Below are positions 32,732 to 38,976 of a DNA stretch of 38,976 nt, one piece after another. This stretch comes from Thiodiazotropha sp050305635 (GTDB lineage: Bacteria; Pseudomonadota; Gammaproteobacteria; Chromatiales; Chromatiaceae): contig JBNLFS010000086.1 of the NCBI GenBank assembly GCA_050305635.1, positions 1 through 38,976 of the forward strand, read 5' to 3'. Numbering within the stretch: the stretch's first letter is position 1; each line of letters starts with the position of its first letter. The notes under the pieces were generated by a model. The model had not been told where the DNA came from. It saw only the letters and a program-made list of their open reading frames with translations, and ran no database searches. The position numbers and the translations under genes are program-made.

Positions 32732-33405
32732 TGAGCCGGGTACCGGTCATCGCCATCGACGGCCCCTCCGGTTCCGGCAAAGGCACCCTGGCGGAACGGG
32801 TGGCCGAAGCTCTTGGCTGGCGCCTGCTGGACAGCGGCGCAATCTACCGGGTATTGGGTTATGCCGTGCATGCTGGGGGTATTGAGCTGGAAAATGTCGA
32901 CAAAATCGTCGAAACAGCACTAAACCTTCCGGTTGTGTTCGAACAGGGCAAGGTCATCCTGGCGGGGCGGGACATCAGTCTGGATATCCGCACAGAAACT
33001 GCGGGAAATCGCGCCTCCCAGGTGGCGGCGATACCCCAGGTGCGACAGGCCCTGCTCGCATGGCAGCGGGATTATGCCCGGATGCCGGGGCTTGTGGCGG
33101 ATGGGAGGGACATGGGGACCGTGGTTTTTCCGGGCGCAGAGGTCAAGATTTTTTTAACCGCGAGTGCGGAAGAGCGCGCTTTGAGGCGCTATAAACAGTT
33201 GAAAGAAAAGGGGTTGAGTGTTAATCTCGCCGATCTTACTGAAGAGATCAGGGCGCGTGACGAGCGCGACAGCAACCGGGCTGCGGCACCCCTCGTGGCG
33301 GCTGAGACGGCCATGCAGTTGGACTCGACCGGTATTGATGCCGATGAGGTCTACCGGCGGGTGATGGAGATGATTCACGCCACGCTGCCGGAGTTGCCAG
33401 ACTAA
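32731..33405 (+). CDS. cmk: Cytidylate kinase
   Basis: A 224-aa nucleoside monophosphate kinase that phosphorylates CMP and dCMP. The P-loop GPSGSGKGT (11-19), YRVLGYAV, VADGRDMGTVVFPGA and RDERDSNRAAAPL (lid region) match the family. ATG at 32731 overlaps the aroA stop by one base. It is followed by a strong terminator, so rpsA likely has its own promoter or relies on read-through. Confidence 0.96.
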   Translation: MSRVPVIAIDGPSGSGKGTLAERVAEALGWRLLDSGAIYRVLGYAVHAGGIELENVDKIVETALNLPVVFEQGKVILAGRDISLDIRTETAGNRASQVAAIPQVRQALLAWQRDYARMPGLVADGRDMGTVVFPGAEVKIFLTASAEERALRRYKQLKEKGLSVNLADLTEEIRARDERDSNRAAAPLVAAETAMQLDSTGIDADEVYRRVMEMIHATLPELPD

Positions 33406-33442
33406 CGCATTCTGTTTCCCGATGTAAGAAGTAAGATTGGCG

Positions 33443-33468
33443 GCCGGGACTTTCCCGGCTTTGTTTTT
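33443..33468 (+). terminator. Rho-independent terminator after cmk
   Basis: GCCGGGA (33443-33449), 3-base loop CTT, TCCCGGC (33453-33459), then TTTGTTTTT. A perfect 7-bp GC-rich stem with a T tract, 38 bases past the cmk stop. It separates the aromatic/cmk transcript from rpsA. Confidence 0.85.
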
Positions 33469-33546
33469 AACCCTTGACAACCTGGTGGCGCAATCACCCC
33501 GATCTGTTCCACCTGTGCAACCGAGTGTTGCAGGAAATCCATTCCC

Positions 33547-35223
33547 ATGAGCGAAAGTTTTGCAGAATTATTTGAAGAGAGCCTCTCTAACACCCAGCTT
33601 CGCAATGGCGCGATCATCATCGGTACCGTACTCGATATCACGTCTGAAGCTGTTATTGTCAATGCGGGCCTGAAATCCGAAGGCGTCATTCCACGCGCAC
33701 AGTTCCTCAACCAAAACGGTGAAATCGAGGTTGAGGTGGGCGATCAGGTGGAAGTCGCACTGGATGCCGTCGAAGACGGTTTTGGCGCCACCCGGCTCTC
33801 TCGTGAAAAGGCCAAGCGTGACCAGGCCTGGAAAGTGCTGGAGAAGGCACACGAAGCCGAAGAGACCGTCATCGGTCGCATCAACGGCAAGGTCAAAGGC
33901 GGTTTTACCGTCGAACTCAACGACATCCGTGCGTTCCTGCCGGGCTCCCTGGTGGATGTGCGTCCCGTACGCGACACCGCCTACCTGGAAGGCAAGGATC
34001 TCGAATTCAAGGTGATCAAACTCGATCGTCGCCGCAACAACGTGGTGGTTTCCCGCCGCGCCGTGGTGGAGCAGGAGTACAGCGAAGAGCGCGAGAAGCT
34101 GCTGGAGAACCTGCAGGAAGGCCAGGAAGTCGCCGGTGTGGTCAAGAACCTCACCGATTACGGTGCCTTCGTTGACCTGGGCGGCATCGATGGCCTGCTG
34201 CATATCACCGACATGGCCTGGAAACGCGTCAAGCATCCTTCCGAAGTGGTTGAGATCGGCGATGAGATTCAGGTCAAAATCCTCAAGTTCGACCGTGATC
34301 GCAACCGCGTGTCACTCGGTCTGAAACAGATGGGTGATGATCCCTGGGTGGCATTGGCCCGTCGTTATCCGGAAGGCACCCGCCTGTTCGGCAAGGTCAC
34401 CAACATTGCGGATTACGGCTGCTTCGTGGAGATCGAAGAGGGCGTCGAAGGTCTGGTTCACGTATCCGAAATGGATTGGACCAACAAGAACGTTCACCCC
34501 TCCAAGGTGGTGTCCCTGGGTGATGAGGTCGAAGTCATGGTGCTGGACATCGATGAGGAGCGCCGTCGCGTTTCTCTCGGTATCAAGCAGTGCAAAGCCA
34601 ATCCCTGGGAAGAGTTCTCGACCACCCATAAGAAGGGCGATCACGTCAGCGGCAACATCAAGTCGATCACCGATTTCGGTATCTTCATCGGTCTGGATGG
34701 CGGCATCGACGGTCTGATCCATCTCTCCGACATCTCCTGGGATGACGAGGGTGAGGATGCGATCCGCAACTTCAAGAAAGGCGATGAGGTCGAAACCGTT
34801 GTGCTGTCTGTCGATCCTGAGCGTGAGCGTATCTCCCTCGGTATCAAACAGCTGGCTCAGGACCCGTTCTCGGTATTCGTGGCCGCCAATGAGAAAGGCA
34901 GCTTCGTCAAGGGTACGGTTGCCGAGGTGGATGCCAAGGGCGCGGTTGTGGCCCTGGCCGATGGCGTGGAAGGTTATCTGCGCGCTTCCGAACTGTCCCG
35001 TGACCGGGTGGAAGATGCACGCAGCATGCTCAAGGAAGGCGATGAGATCGAAGCCAAGTTTGTCGGCGTCGATCGCAAGAACCGCACCATCTCCCTTTCT
35101 ATCAAGGCCAAGGATGCCGATGAGGAAGCCGCTGCCATCAAAGGGTATGCTCGGGATGCCGCCACCAGTGCGCCGACCCTGGGTGACCTGCTGAAGGAGC
35201 AGATGGACAATCAAGGCGACTGA
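33547..35223 (+). CDS. rpsA: 30S ribosomal protein S1
   Basis: A 558-aa protein, the length of E. coli S1 (557). Six OB-fold S1 repeats are seen, with recurring signatures such as KNLTDYGAFVDLGGIDGLLH, TNIADYGCFVEIEEGVEGLVH and KSITDFGIFIGLDGGIDGLIH. It unwinds and holds mRNA on the 30S subunit. The ATG at 33547 (MSESFAELFEESLSNTQLRNG) has only a modest AGGAAA upstream, in line with the weak Shine-Dalgarno of rpsA genes, which are often under translational self-control. The order cmk-rpsA-ihfB is conserved in Gammaproteobacteria. Confidence 0.98.
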   Translation: MSESFAELFEESLSNTQLRNGAIIIGTVLDITSEAVIVNAGLKSEGVIPRAQFLNQNGEIEVEVGDQVEVALDAVEDGFGATRLSREKAKRDQAWKVLEKAHEAEETVIGRINGKVKGGFTVELNDIRAFLPGSLVDVRPVRDTAYLEGKDLEFKVIKLDRRRNNVVVSRRAVVEQEYSEEREKLLENLQEGQEVAGVVKNLTDYGAFVDLGGIDGLLHITDMAWKRVKHPSEVVEIGDEIQVKILKFDRDRNRVSLGLKQMGDDPWVALARRYPEGTRLFGKVTNIADYGCFVEIEEGVEGLVHVSEMDWTNKNVHPSKVVSLGDEVEVMVLDIDEERRRVSLGIKQCKANPWEEFSTTHKKGDHVSGNIKSITDFGIFIGLDGGIDGLIHLSDISWDDEGEDAIRNFKKGDEVETVVLSVDPERERISLGIKQLAQDPFSVFVAANEKGSFVKGTVAEVDAKGAVVALADGVEGYLRASELSRDRVEDARSMLKEGDEIEAKFVGVDRKNRTISLSIKAKDADEEAAAIKGYARDAATSAPTLGDLLKEQMDNQGD

Positions 35224-35230
35224 TGTCCTG

Positions 35231-35250
35231 GGTTACGCTTTTGCGTAACC
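35231..35250 (+). terminator. First of two hairpins after rpsA
   Basis: GGTTACGC (35231-35238), loop TTTT, GCGTAACC (35243-35250): a perfect 8-bp stem, seven bases after the rpsA stop. There is no T tract after it. Confidence 0.5.
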
Positions 35251-35264
35251 TCGTATCGGAGTGA

Positions 35265-35289
35265 GAGGCTGCACATTGTGTGCAGCCTC
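35265..35289 (+). terminator. Second hairpin after rpsA, 11-bp perfect stem
   Basis: GAGGCTGCACA (35265-35275), loop TTG, TGTGCAGCCTC (35279-35289), followed by GTTT. It is the stronger of the two hairpins between rpsA and ihfB and probably ends or attenuates rpsA transcription. Confidence 0.6.
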
Positions 35290-35398
35290 GTTTAACCGCG
35301 ATAATCGATAGATTCAGGGTTTACCCAAGCGGTTATCAAGGGAACTGACTGATCAGGCAGCCGGGTTATACCAACGGCGAATTGGAGAGCTGACAAGA

Positions 35399-35728
35399 AT
35401 GACAAAATCTGAATTGATTGAGATTATTGCCAAGGAGCAGAGCCATCTTGCCTATCGCGATGTGGAACTGGCCGTCAAATGTATGATTGAACACATGAGT
35501 CAATCGTTGGCTTCGGGTGAGCGGATTGAGATTCGCGGTTTTGGCAGTTTTTCCCTGCACTACCGTCCGCCGAGAATGGGACGCAACCCCAAAACCGGTA
35601 AGACTGTAGCCCTGTCCGGGAAATATGTACCGCATTTCAAACCGGGCAAGGAATTGCGCGATCGGGTCAACATGGGATTCGACGACCTGCCGGAAGAATA
35701 TCAGGAAGAAGCTACCGACGAGGTTTAA
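35399..35728 (+). CDS. ihfB: Integration host factor subunit beta
   Basis: A 109-aa DNA-bending protein that pairs with IhfA. The HU/IHF fold has MTKSELIEIIA at the start, IRGFGSFSLHYRPPRMGRNPKTG in the arm (the Pro in RNPKTG intercalates the DNA) and KYVPHFKPGKELRDRVN after. It ends in a slightly longer acidic tail (FDDLPEEYQEEATDEV) than E. coli (94 aa). GGAGAG lies nine bases upstream of the ATG. It lies downstream of rpsA, as usual, and converges with phoR 15 bases on. Confidence 0.97.
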   Translation: MTKSELIEIIAKEQSHLAYRDVELAVKCMIEHMSQSLASGERIEIRGFGSFSLHYRPPRMGRNPKTGKTVALSGKYVPHFKPGKELRDRVNMGFDDLPEEYQEEATDEV

Positions 35729-35743
35729 ACTCAGGATAGGGTC

Positions 35744-37048
35744 TCACACCGTCTTATCAAGAATCAGTGCTGCGGGGAAGATGCAGGTAAACTGACTGCC
35801 TTCTCCCCCTTGACTGACAATCTGCAACTCACCGTCGTGACGGCTGATAATATGCTTCACGATGGCCAATCCCAAGCCAGTCCCGCCCGATTGTCGGGAA
35901 CGGGCTTTGTCCACACGATAGAATCGTTCCGTCAATCTGGGGATATGCTTCTCATCGATGCCGGGGCCGTTATCCGCCACGGTCAGTCGTGCCCGTCCTT
36001 CCTCCATTCGCCAGTCGACCCGAATTCGGGTGTTCGGAGGGGTATGCACAATGGCGTTGAAAATCAGGTTGGAAAAGGCGCTCGTCAACTCGTTTTCCTC
36101 ACCCAGCAGCCACAGGTTTTCATCCGCATGCAGCTCCAGACTGTAGCCGCCTTTCTGATCCGCCAGCAGACGCGCCTGATCGAATATCCGGCGTAACAGG
36201 TCGGGGACGGCGACCGGTTTCTCCGCGGAAGGGGCATCTCCCATCTCCAGTCGGGAGAGCGTCAGCAAGTCGTTGATGATACTGTTCATGCGTTCGGCCT
36301 GTTGAATCATCAATTCAAAAGGTCGCTTCTGAAAGGGTAGTTTTTCGTTCTCCCCGAGGTTCTCCAGAAACCCCGTAATCACGGTCAGGGGGGTTCTCAA
36401 CTCATGGGACACGTTGGAGACGAAATCGCGCCGTGTCTGGTTGAATTTGTAGACATCCGTGATATCCCGGATCACCACCAGCCGTTGCGCCTTCTTGCCG
36501 CCGAAGCGCATCACCCGTAGGGACAGGACAATTGCCTTGTTGGTGGGCGAGGGGAAGTCGAGAGGCTGGTTGTAATCGGCTGTTCGCAGATATTCCGTGA
36601 GTTCCGTATGCGGGATGCGTTCTGACAGCCGGATATGTTCATCCCTGGGCCAGCTGATGTTGAGCAGCTTGTTCGCGGCCGGGTTGGCCCATTCCACCCC
36701 ACCGGATTTGTCCAGCAGGATCAAACCATCGGGTATTGAGGTGGTGACTTTACGAAAGCGCGATGCAAACCGGTTCAGGGTCCGCTTGCGCTTACGACTG
36801 CGAGAGCGATGATGGGAGAGTTCCCGGTAGATGATGCCCCAGACATCCACGGGATAGGGGGGGGCGATCGGGGAATCCTGCTGGATGATCCGTGCCAGTC
36901 TGACCAGATAGTAAGCGTGTTTGGTCAGATACGCGGCGAATGCCAGCATCATCATCAGGGGGATCTGGCCCATCAGATATCCAACGGGCGCGAAAATCAG
37001 CATTGCACCGGTCAATTGACTGATTTCGATGGTCAGATAGTGTTTCAC
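35744..37048 (-). CDS. phoR: Phosphate regulon sensor histidine kinase PhoR
   Basis: A 434-aa inner-membrane kinase. The N-terminal hydrophobic hairpin (about 10-50) has almost no periplasmic loop, as in PhoR. A PAS domain (about 98-198) is followed by HisKA with H215 in FVSNVSHELRTPLTVITGF, and HATPase_c with an N box (NLIFNAIVHTPPN), DNGPGID and GTGLGLAI. It phosphorylates PhoB when phosphate is scarce. It follows phoB on the same strand, 15 bases apart, so one operon. No pst or phoU gene is in the window. Confidence 0.95.
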   Translation of the reverse strand: MKHYLTIEISQLTGAMLIFAPVGYLMGQIPLMMMLAFAAYLTKHAYYLVRLARIIQQDSPIAPPYPVDVWGIIYRELSHHRSRSRKRKRTLNRFASRFRKVTTSIPDGLILLDKSGGVEWANPAANKLLNISWPRDEHIRLSERIPHTELTEYLRTADYNQPLDFPSPTNKAIVLSLRVMRFGGKKAQRLVVIRDITDVYKFNQTRRDFVSNVSHELRTPLTVITGFLENLGENEKLPFQKRPFELMIQQAERMNSIINDLLTLSRLEMGDAPSAEKPVAVPDLLRRIFDQARLLADQKGGYSLELHADENLWLLGEENELTSAFSNLIFNAIVHTPPNTRIRVDWRMEEGRARLTVADNGPGIDEKHIPRLTERFYRVDKARSRQSGGTGLGLAIVKHIISRHDGELQIVSQGGEGSQFTCIFPAALILDKTV

Positions 37049-37063
37049 GGATGGTTGCGATAT

Positions 37064-37756
37064 CTATCGGTTGGGCAATGGGGAGAATCGGTATCCGGTA
37101 CCCCGCACGGTCTGTATGAGTTGGTCATGTCCGCTCGGTGTAAGGATTTTACGCAGACGACGGATATGCACATCCACGGTGCGCTCATCCACATACACAT
37201 CCCGCCCCCAGACATGATCCAGGATCTGTGACCGATTGTAAGCGCGTTCCGGATGCGTCATGAAAAAATGTAACAGCCGGTATTCGGCGGGTGACAGTGA
37301 AACGGTTGTCTCTCCAATCAATACCCGATGTTTGGCATGATCCAGTACCAGTCCCTGAACTTCCAGGATTTGCTGTGTATCCTCGTCAGAACAGCGCCGG
37401 ATGACCGCATTGATACGCGCAATCAATTCCTTGGTCGAAAAGGGCTTGGTGATATAGTCGTCCGCGCCGCTGTCCAGGCCCTGGATTTTATCCGCTTCAT
37501 CGGACTTTGCCGTGAGCATGATGATCGGGGTGGAACGGGGTGCATTATGTTTCAATTCACGGGTCAAATCGAGGCCCGAACGACCGGGCAGCATCCAGTC
37601 CATGAGAATCAGATCATAGCTGTGTTGGCCCAGCAATTTGCGCGCATCCAATGCATTGTCCGCCTCATCGATGGTGAAACCTTTCGGTTGCAGGACGAAT
37701 CGAATCATCTCACGAATTTCCGGTTCATCTTCAACGATTAGAATTCGGGTTCGCAT
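37064..37756 (-). CDS. phoB: Phosphate regulon response regulator PhoB
   Basis: A 230-aa OmpR/PhoB-type regulator. The receiver has E9/D10, the phospho-acceptor D53 (LMDWMLPG), T82 and K104 (ITKPF); the winged-helix DNA-binding domain ends in DERTVDVHIRRLRKIL and IQTVRGTGYRFS, closely like E. coli PhoB. It activates genes for phosphate uptake. AGGAT precedes the ATG at 37756. No clear Pho box was found in the upstream 100 bases, so self-activation cannot be shown here. Confidence 0.96.
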   Translation of the reverse strand: MRTRILIVEDEPEIREMIRFVLQPKGFTIDEADNALDARKLLGQHSYDLILMDWMLPGRSGLDLTRELKHNAPRSTPIIMLTAKSDEADKIQGLDSGADDYITKPFSTKELIARINAVIRRCSDEDTQQILEVQGLVLDHAKHRVLIGETTVSLSPAEYRLLHFFMTHPERAYNRSQILDHVWGRDVYVDERTVDVHIRRLRKILTPSGHDQLIQTVRGTGYRFSPLPNR

Positions 37757-38078
37757 CTATCCTGTCTAGTCAGTTAAGGTGAGTCGGCGCAGGGCGGCTG
37801 CTCGGCATGGCTGATGTGTAGCCCTCAATTCCCCAATCCTGCATTGCGGTACTTCACAAGGCGCAGCATCGCTTGTCATCCACGCGTTGTCCGATGAAAT
37901 TGGGGCTTCCGATTTCCTACGGTAGTATAGGATACCCCACTAGAGTGCTGCGTATTTTAGTGTATTGTCCTGATTTGACTCTATATTGTCTGAACAAACC
38001 TGGAACAGTTGTCCAATTCTTGCCGACGGGAGTCCCCGCCCTAGGGGCAAAACAGACTCGCTATAGCGCTGAATTTTT

Positions 38079-38135
38079 ACCACGAAGGGCACAAAGGATG
38101 AAATTGGATGAATGCTTGAATCGATCCTTCGTGGT
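38079..38135. repeat. Inverted repeat with 10-bp arms
   Basis: ACCACGAAGG (38079-38088) and CCTTCGTGGT (38126-38135) are exact reverse complements, 37 bases apart. The ACCACGAAGG core is common in dispersed intergenic repeats of Proteobacteria (recalled). It may be a miniature mobile element or repeat remnant. Confidence 0.55.
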
Positions 38136-38191
38136 GAGATCGATCGGCTAGGCAAACCGAGCGATTGGAGAGGGCGCCCTATGATTGGTCG

Positions 38192-38211
38192 TTCCCACGC
38201 GGAGCATGGGG
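38192..38211. repeat. Diverged copy of the TTCCCACGC palindromic repeat
   Basis: TTCCCACGCGGAGCATGGGG resembles the perfect palindrome at 18810-18830 but with mismatches in the right arm (GCATGGG for GCGTGGG). Confidence 0.4.
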
Positions 38212-38491
38212 ATGAGCGGATAAATGAGTATTCTAGTTCGAACCCCAACAACCCCATCGGCTAACCCGGACCACTCATCAGAATGTCGTTCATCTCCTGT
38301 TACTGCATCATATTCTTGATGTGCATTGTAACTTGTTGATATAAAAATTATTATTTCACACTTGATCGATATTGTGTTTGCCCGGTAGTGTCCTGACGGT
38401 TGTAGAAAATTCACGGGATTGCTTGTGATTCTCAGCCCCAATGGTGATAATCACAACTGGGCCATTACCGGCGTTATATTCAATATTTTTC

Positions 38492-38976
38492 GTGGAAAGT
38501 TATCTAATTTTGGCGGTGCTTCTGGTGCTGTCAGGCGTTTTTTCCGGCTCGGAGACTGCCCTGGTCTCGCTCTCAATGGCGCGAGCGGAATCGCTGTACA
38601 AGGAAGGTAGAAGCGGTGCTCATGCATTGTATCTCCTGAAGAAAGATCCCAGTCGTATGCTGATCACCATCCTGATCGGCAATAACGTGGTGAATATCGC
38701 CGCCTCGGCCATGGCTACGGTCATCGCTACCGATCACTTCGGTCATAGTGGACCGGGTATCGCGGTGGGTGTTCTGACCATATTGATCCTGGTGTTTGGC
38801 GAGATCACACCCAAGAGCCTGGCGACCCGATTCTCAGAACGCATATCACTGGCCATCTCTCCTGTGATCTACGGCTTCATGCGCCTGATCTATCCATTGG
38901 TGTGGGTGTTCCTGCAGATTACCAATTGGGTGCAGTCCTCCACCAAGGCAATGGATGATCCGTTGGTGACGGAGTC
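38492..38976 (+). CDS. CNNM/CorC-type membrane protein, 5' part (partial)
   Basis: An open frame with no stop runs to the window end. Read from GTG 38492 it gives MESYLILAVLLVLSGVFSGS, then ETALVSLSMARAESLYK, the DUF21/CNNM N-terminus, followed by MLITILIGNNVVNIAASAMA and LVFGEITPKSLATRF, both family hallmarks. The remainder (CBS pair and CorC_HlyC domain) would lie beyond the window. Such proteins are linked to Mg2+/Co2+ transport or resistance. The start is uncertain: the frame is also open from an ATG at 38441, and neither has a clear ribosome binding site; 38492 gives the usual short lead to the first membrane segment. Confidence 0.88.
   Translation, partial: MESYLILAVLLVLSGVFSGSETALVSLSMARAESLYKEGRSGAHALYLLKKDPSRMLITILIGNNVVNIAASAMATVIATDHFGHSGPGIAVGVLTILILVFGEITPKSLATRFSERISLAISPVIYGFMRLIYPLVWVFLQITNWVQSSTKAMDDPLVTE

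Larger units (their letters stand above)
37757..38491. other. Long intergenic region with repeat remnants
   Basis: About 735 bases without a supported gene between phoB and the CNNM-type gene. It contains a 10-bp-arm inverted repeat (38079-38135), a degenerate copy of the TTCCCACGC palindromic repeat (38192-38211) and AT-rich DNA at 38310-38370. The open frames here (37873-38151, 37940-38257, 38148-38441, 38419-38610) have no ribosome binding site or recognisable product and cross the repeats. Confidence 0.6.

Noticed and set aside
33474..33479. TTGACA just before rpsA, a consensus -35
   Set aside because: No -10-like hexamer at 16-18 bases downstream (the region is CCCCGA-rich), so an rpsA promoter cannot be claimed from it.
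37757..37860. Possible Pho box upstream of phoB
   Set aside because: No pair of CTGTCAT-like direct repeats at 11-base spacing was found.
38419..38610. 63-codon frame at the start of the CNNM-type gene
   Set aside because: It is in a different frame from the clear CNNM/DUF21 protein beginning at 38492 and shows no family features.
1..38976. CRISPR array, tRNA, rRNA or intact transposase gene
   Set aside because: No regularly spaced direct repeats, no cloverleaf-like segment in the intergenic regions, and no transposase-like product among the reading frames were seen by eye.

Overview
The window looks like ordinary chromosome from a free-living or symbiotic gammaproteobacterium with moderately high GC. 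This is inferred from gene order and protein resemblance; no rRNA or marker tree was available. The block yciK-gph-ubiG-mtaD / mtnA-gyrA-serC-(serA)-pheA-hisC-tyrA-aroA-cmk-rpsA-ihfB follows the order I recall for the Pseudomonas aeruginosa gyrA-ihfB region, with two differences: a serA-type gene sits between serC and pheA, and tyrA and aroA are separate rather than fused. The protein style would fit a sulfur-oxidising Chromatiales/Sedimenticola-like lineage, but that is a guess.

Layout. 1-2583: the 3' end of clpS, then clpA, convergent with infA. 2835-5230: a DUF2333 membrane protein, a Lys/Ala-rich coiled-coil (histone H1-like) small protein, and a long AT-rich intergenic stretch with inverted repeats. 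5252-9217: an SLC13-type transporter with two TrkA-C domains, convergent with a solitary elongation factor G paralogue. 9827-14958: the most unusual part, a tightly overlapping three-gene set. It encodes a multi-domain response regulator whose GGDEF and EAL domains have lost their catalytic motifs, followed by two different DUF697-type GTPases. 14959-18730: repeat-rich DNA, a Cys-rich small protein, a CPA2/Kef-type antiporter, a 60-residue small protein and yciK. 18934-21808: leftward gph, ubiG and mtaD. 21945-35728: rightward mtnA, gyrA and the serine/aromatic amino acid supraoperon, then cmk, rpsA and ihfB. 35744-37756: phoB-phoR, leftward. 37757-38491: intergenic DNA with repeats. 38492-end: the start of a CNNM/CorC-type membrane protein cut by the window edge.

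How the genes work together. serC and serA make serine from 3-phosphoglycerate. aroA makes EPSP, the precursor of chorismate; pheA, tyrA and hisC use chorismate and its products for Phe, Tyr and His. mtnA and mtaD handle methylthioadenosine/SAH salvage. ubiG acts in ubiquinone synthesis and gph removes phosphoglycolate. clpS-clpA with infA, and cmk-rpsA-ihfB, are housekeeping clusters. The 9.8-15.0 kb GTPase/regulator set has no obvious textbook role and is the best candidate for an uncharacterised system. No CRISPR array, tRNA, rRNA, prophage or intact insertion sequence was recognised.
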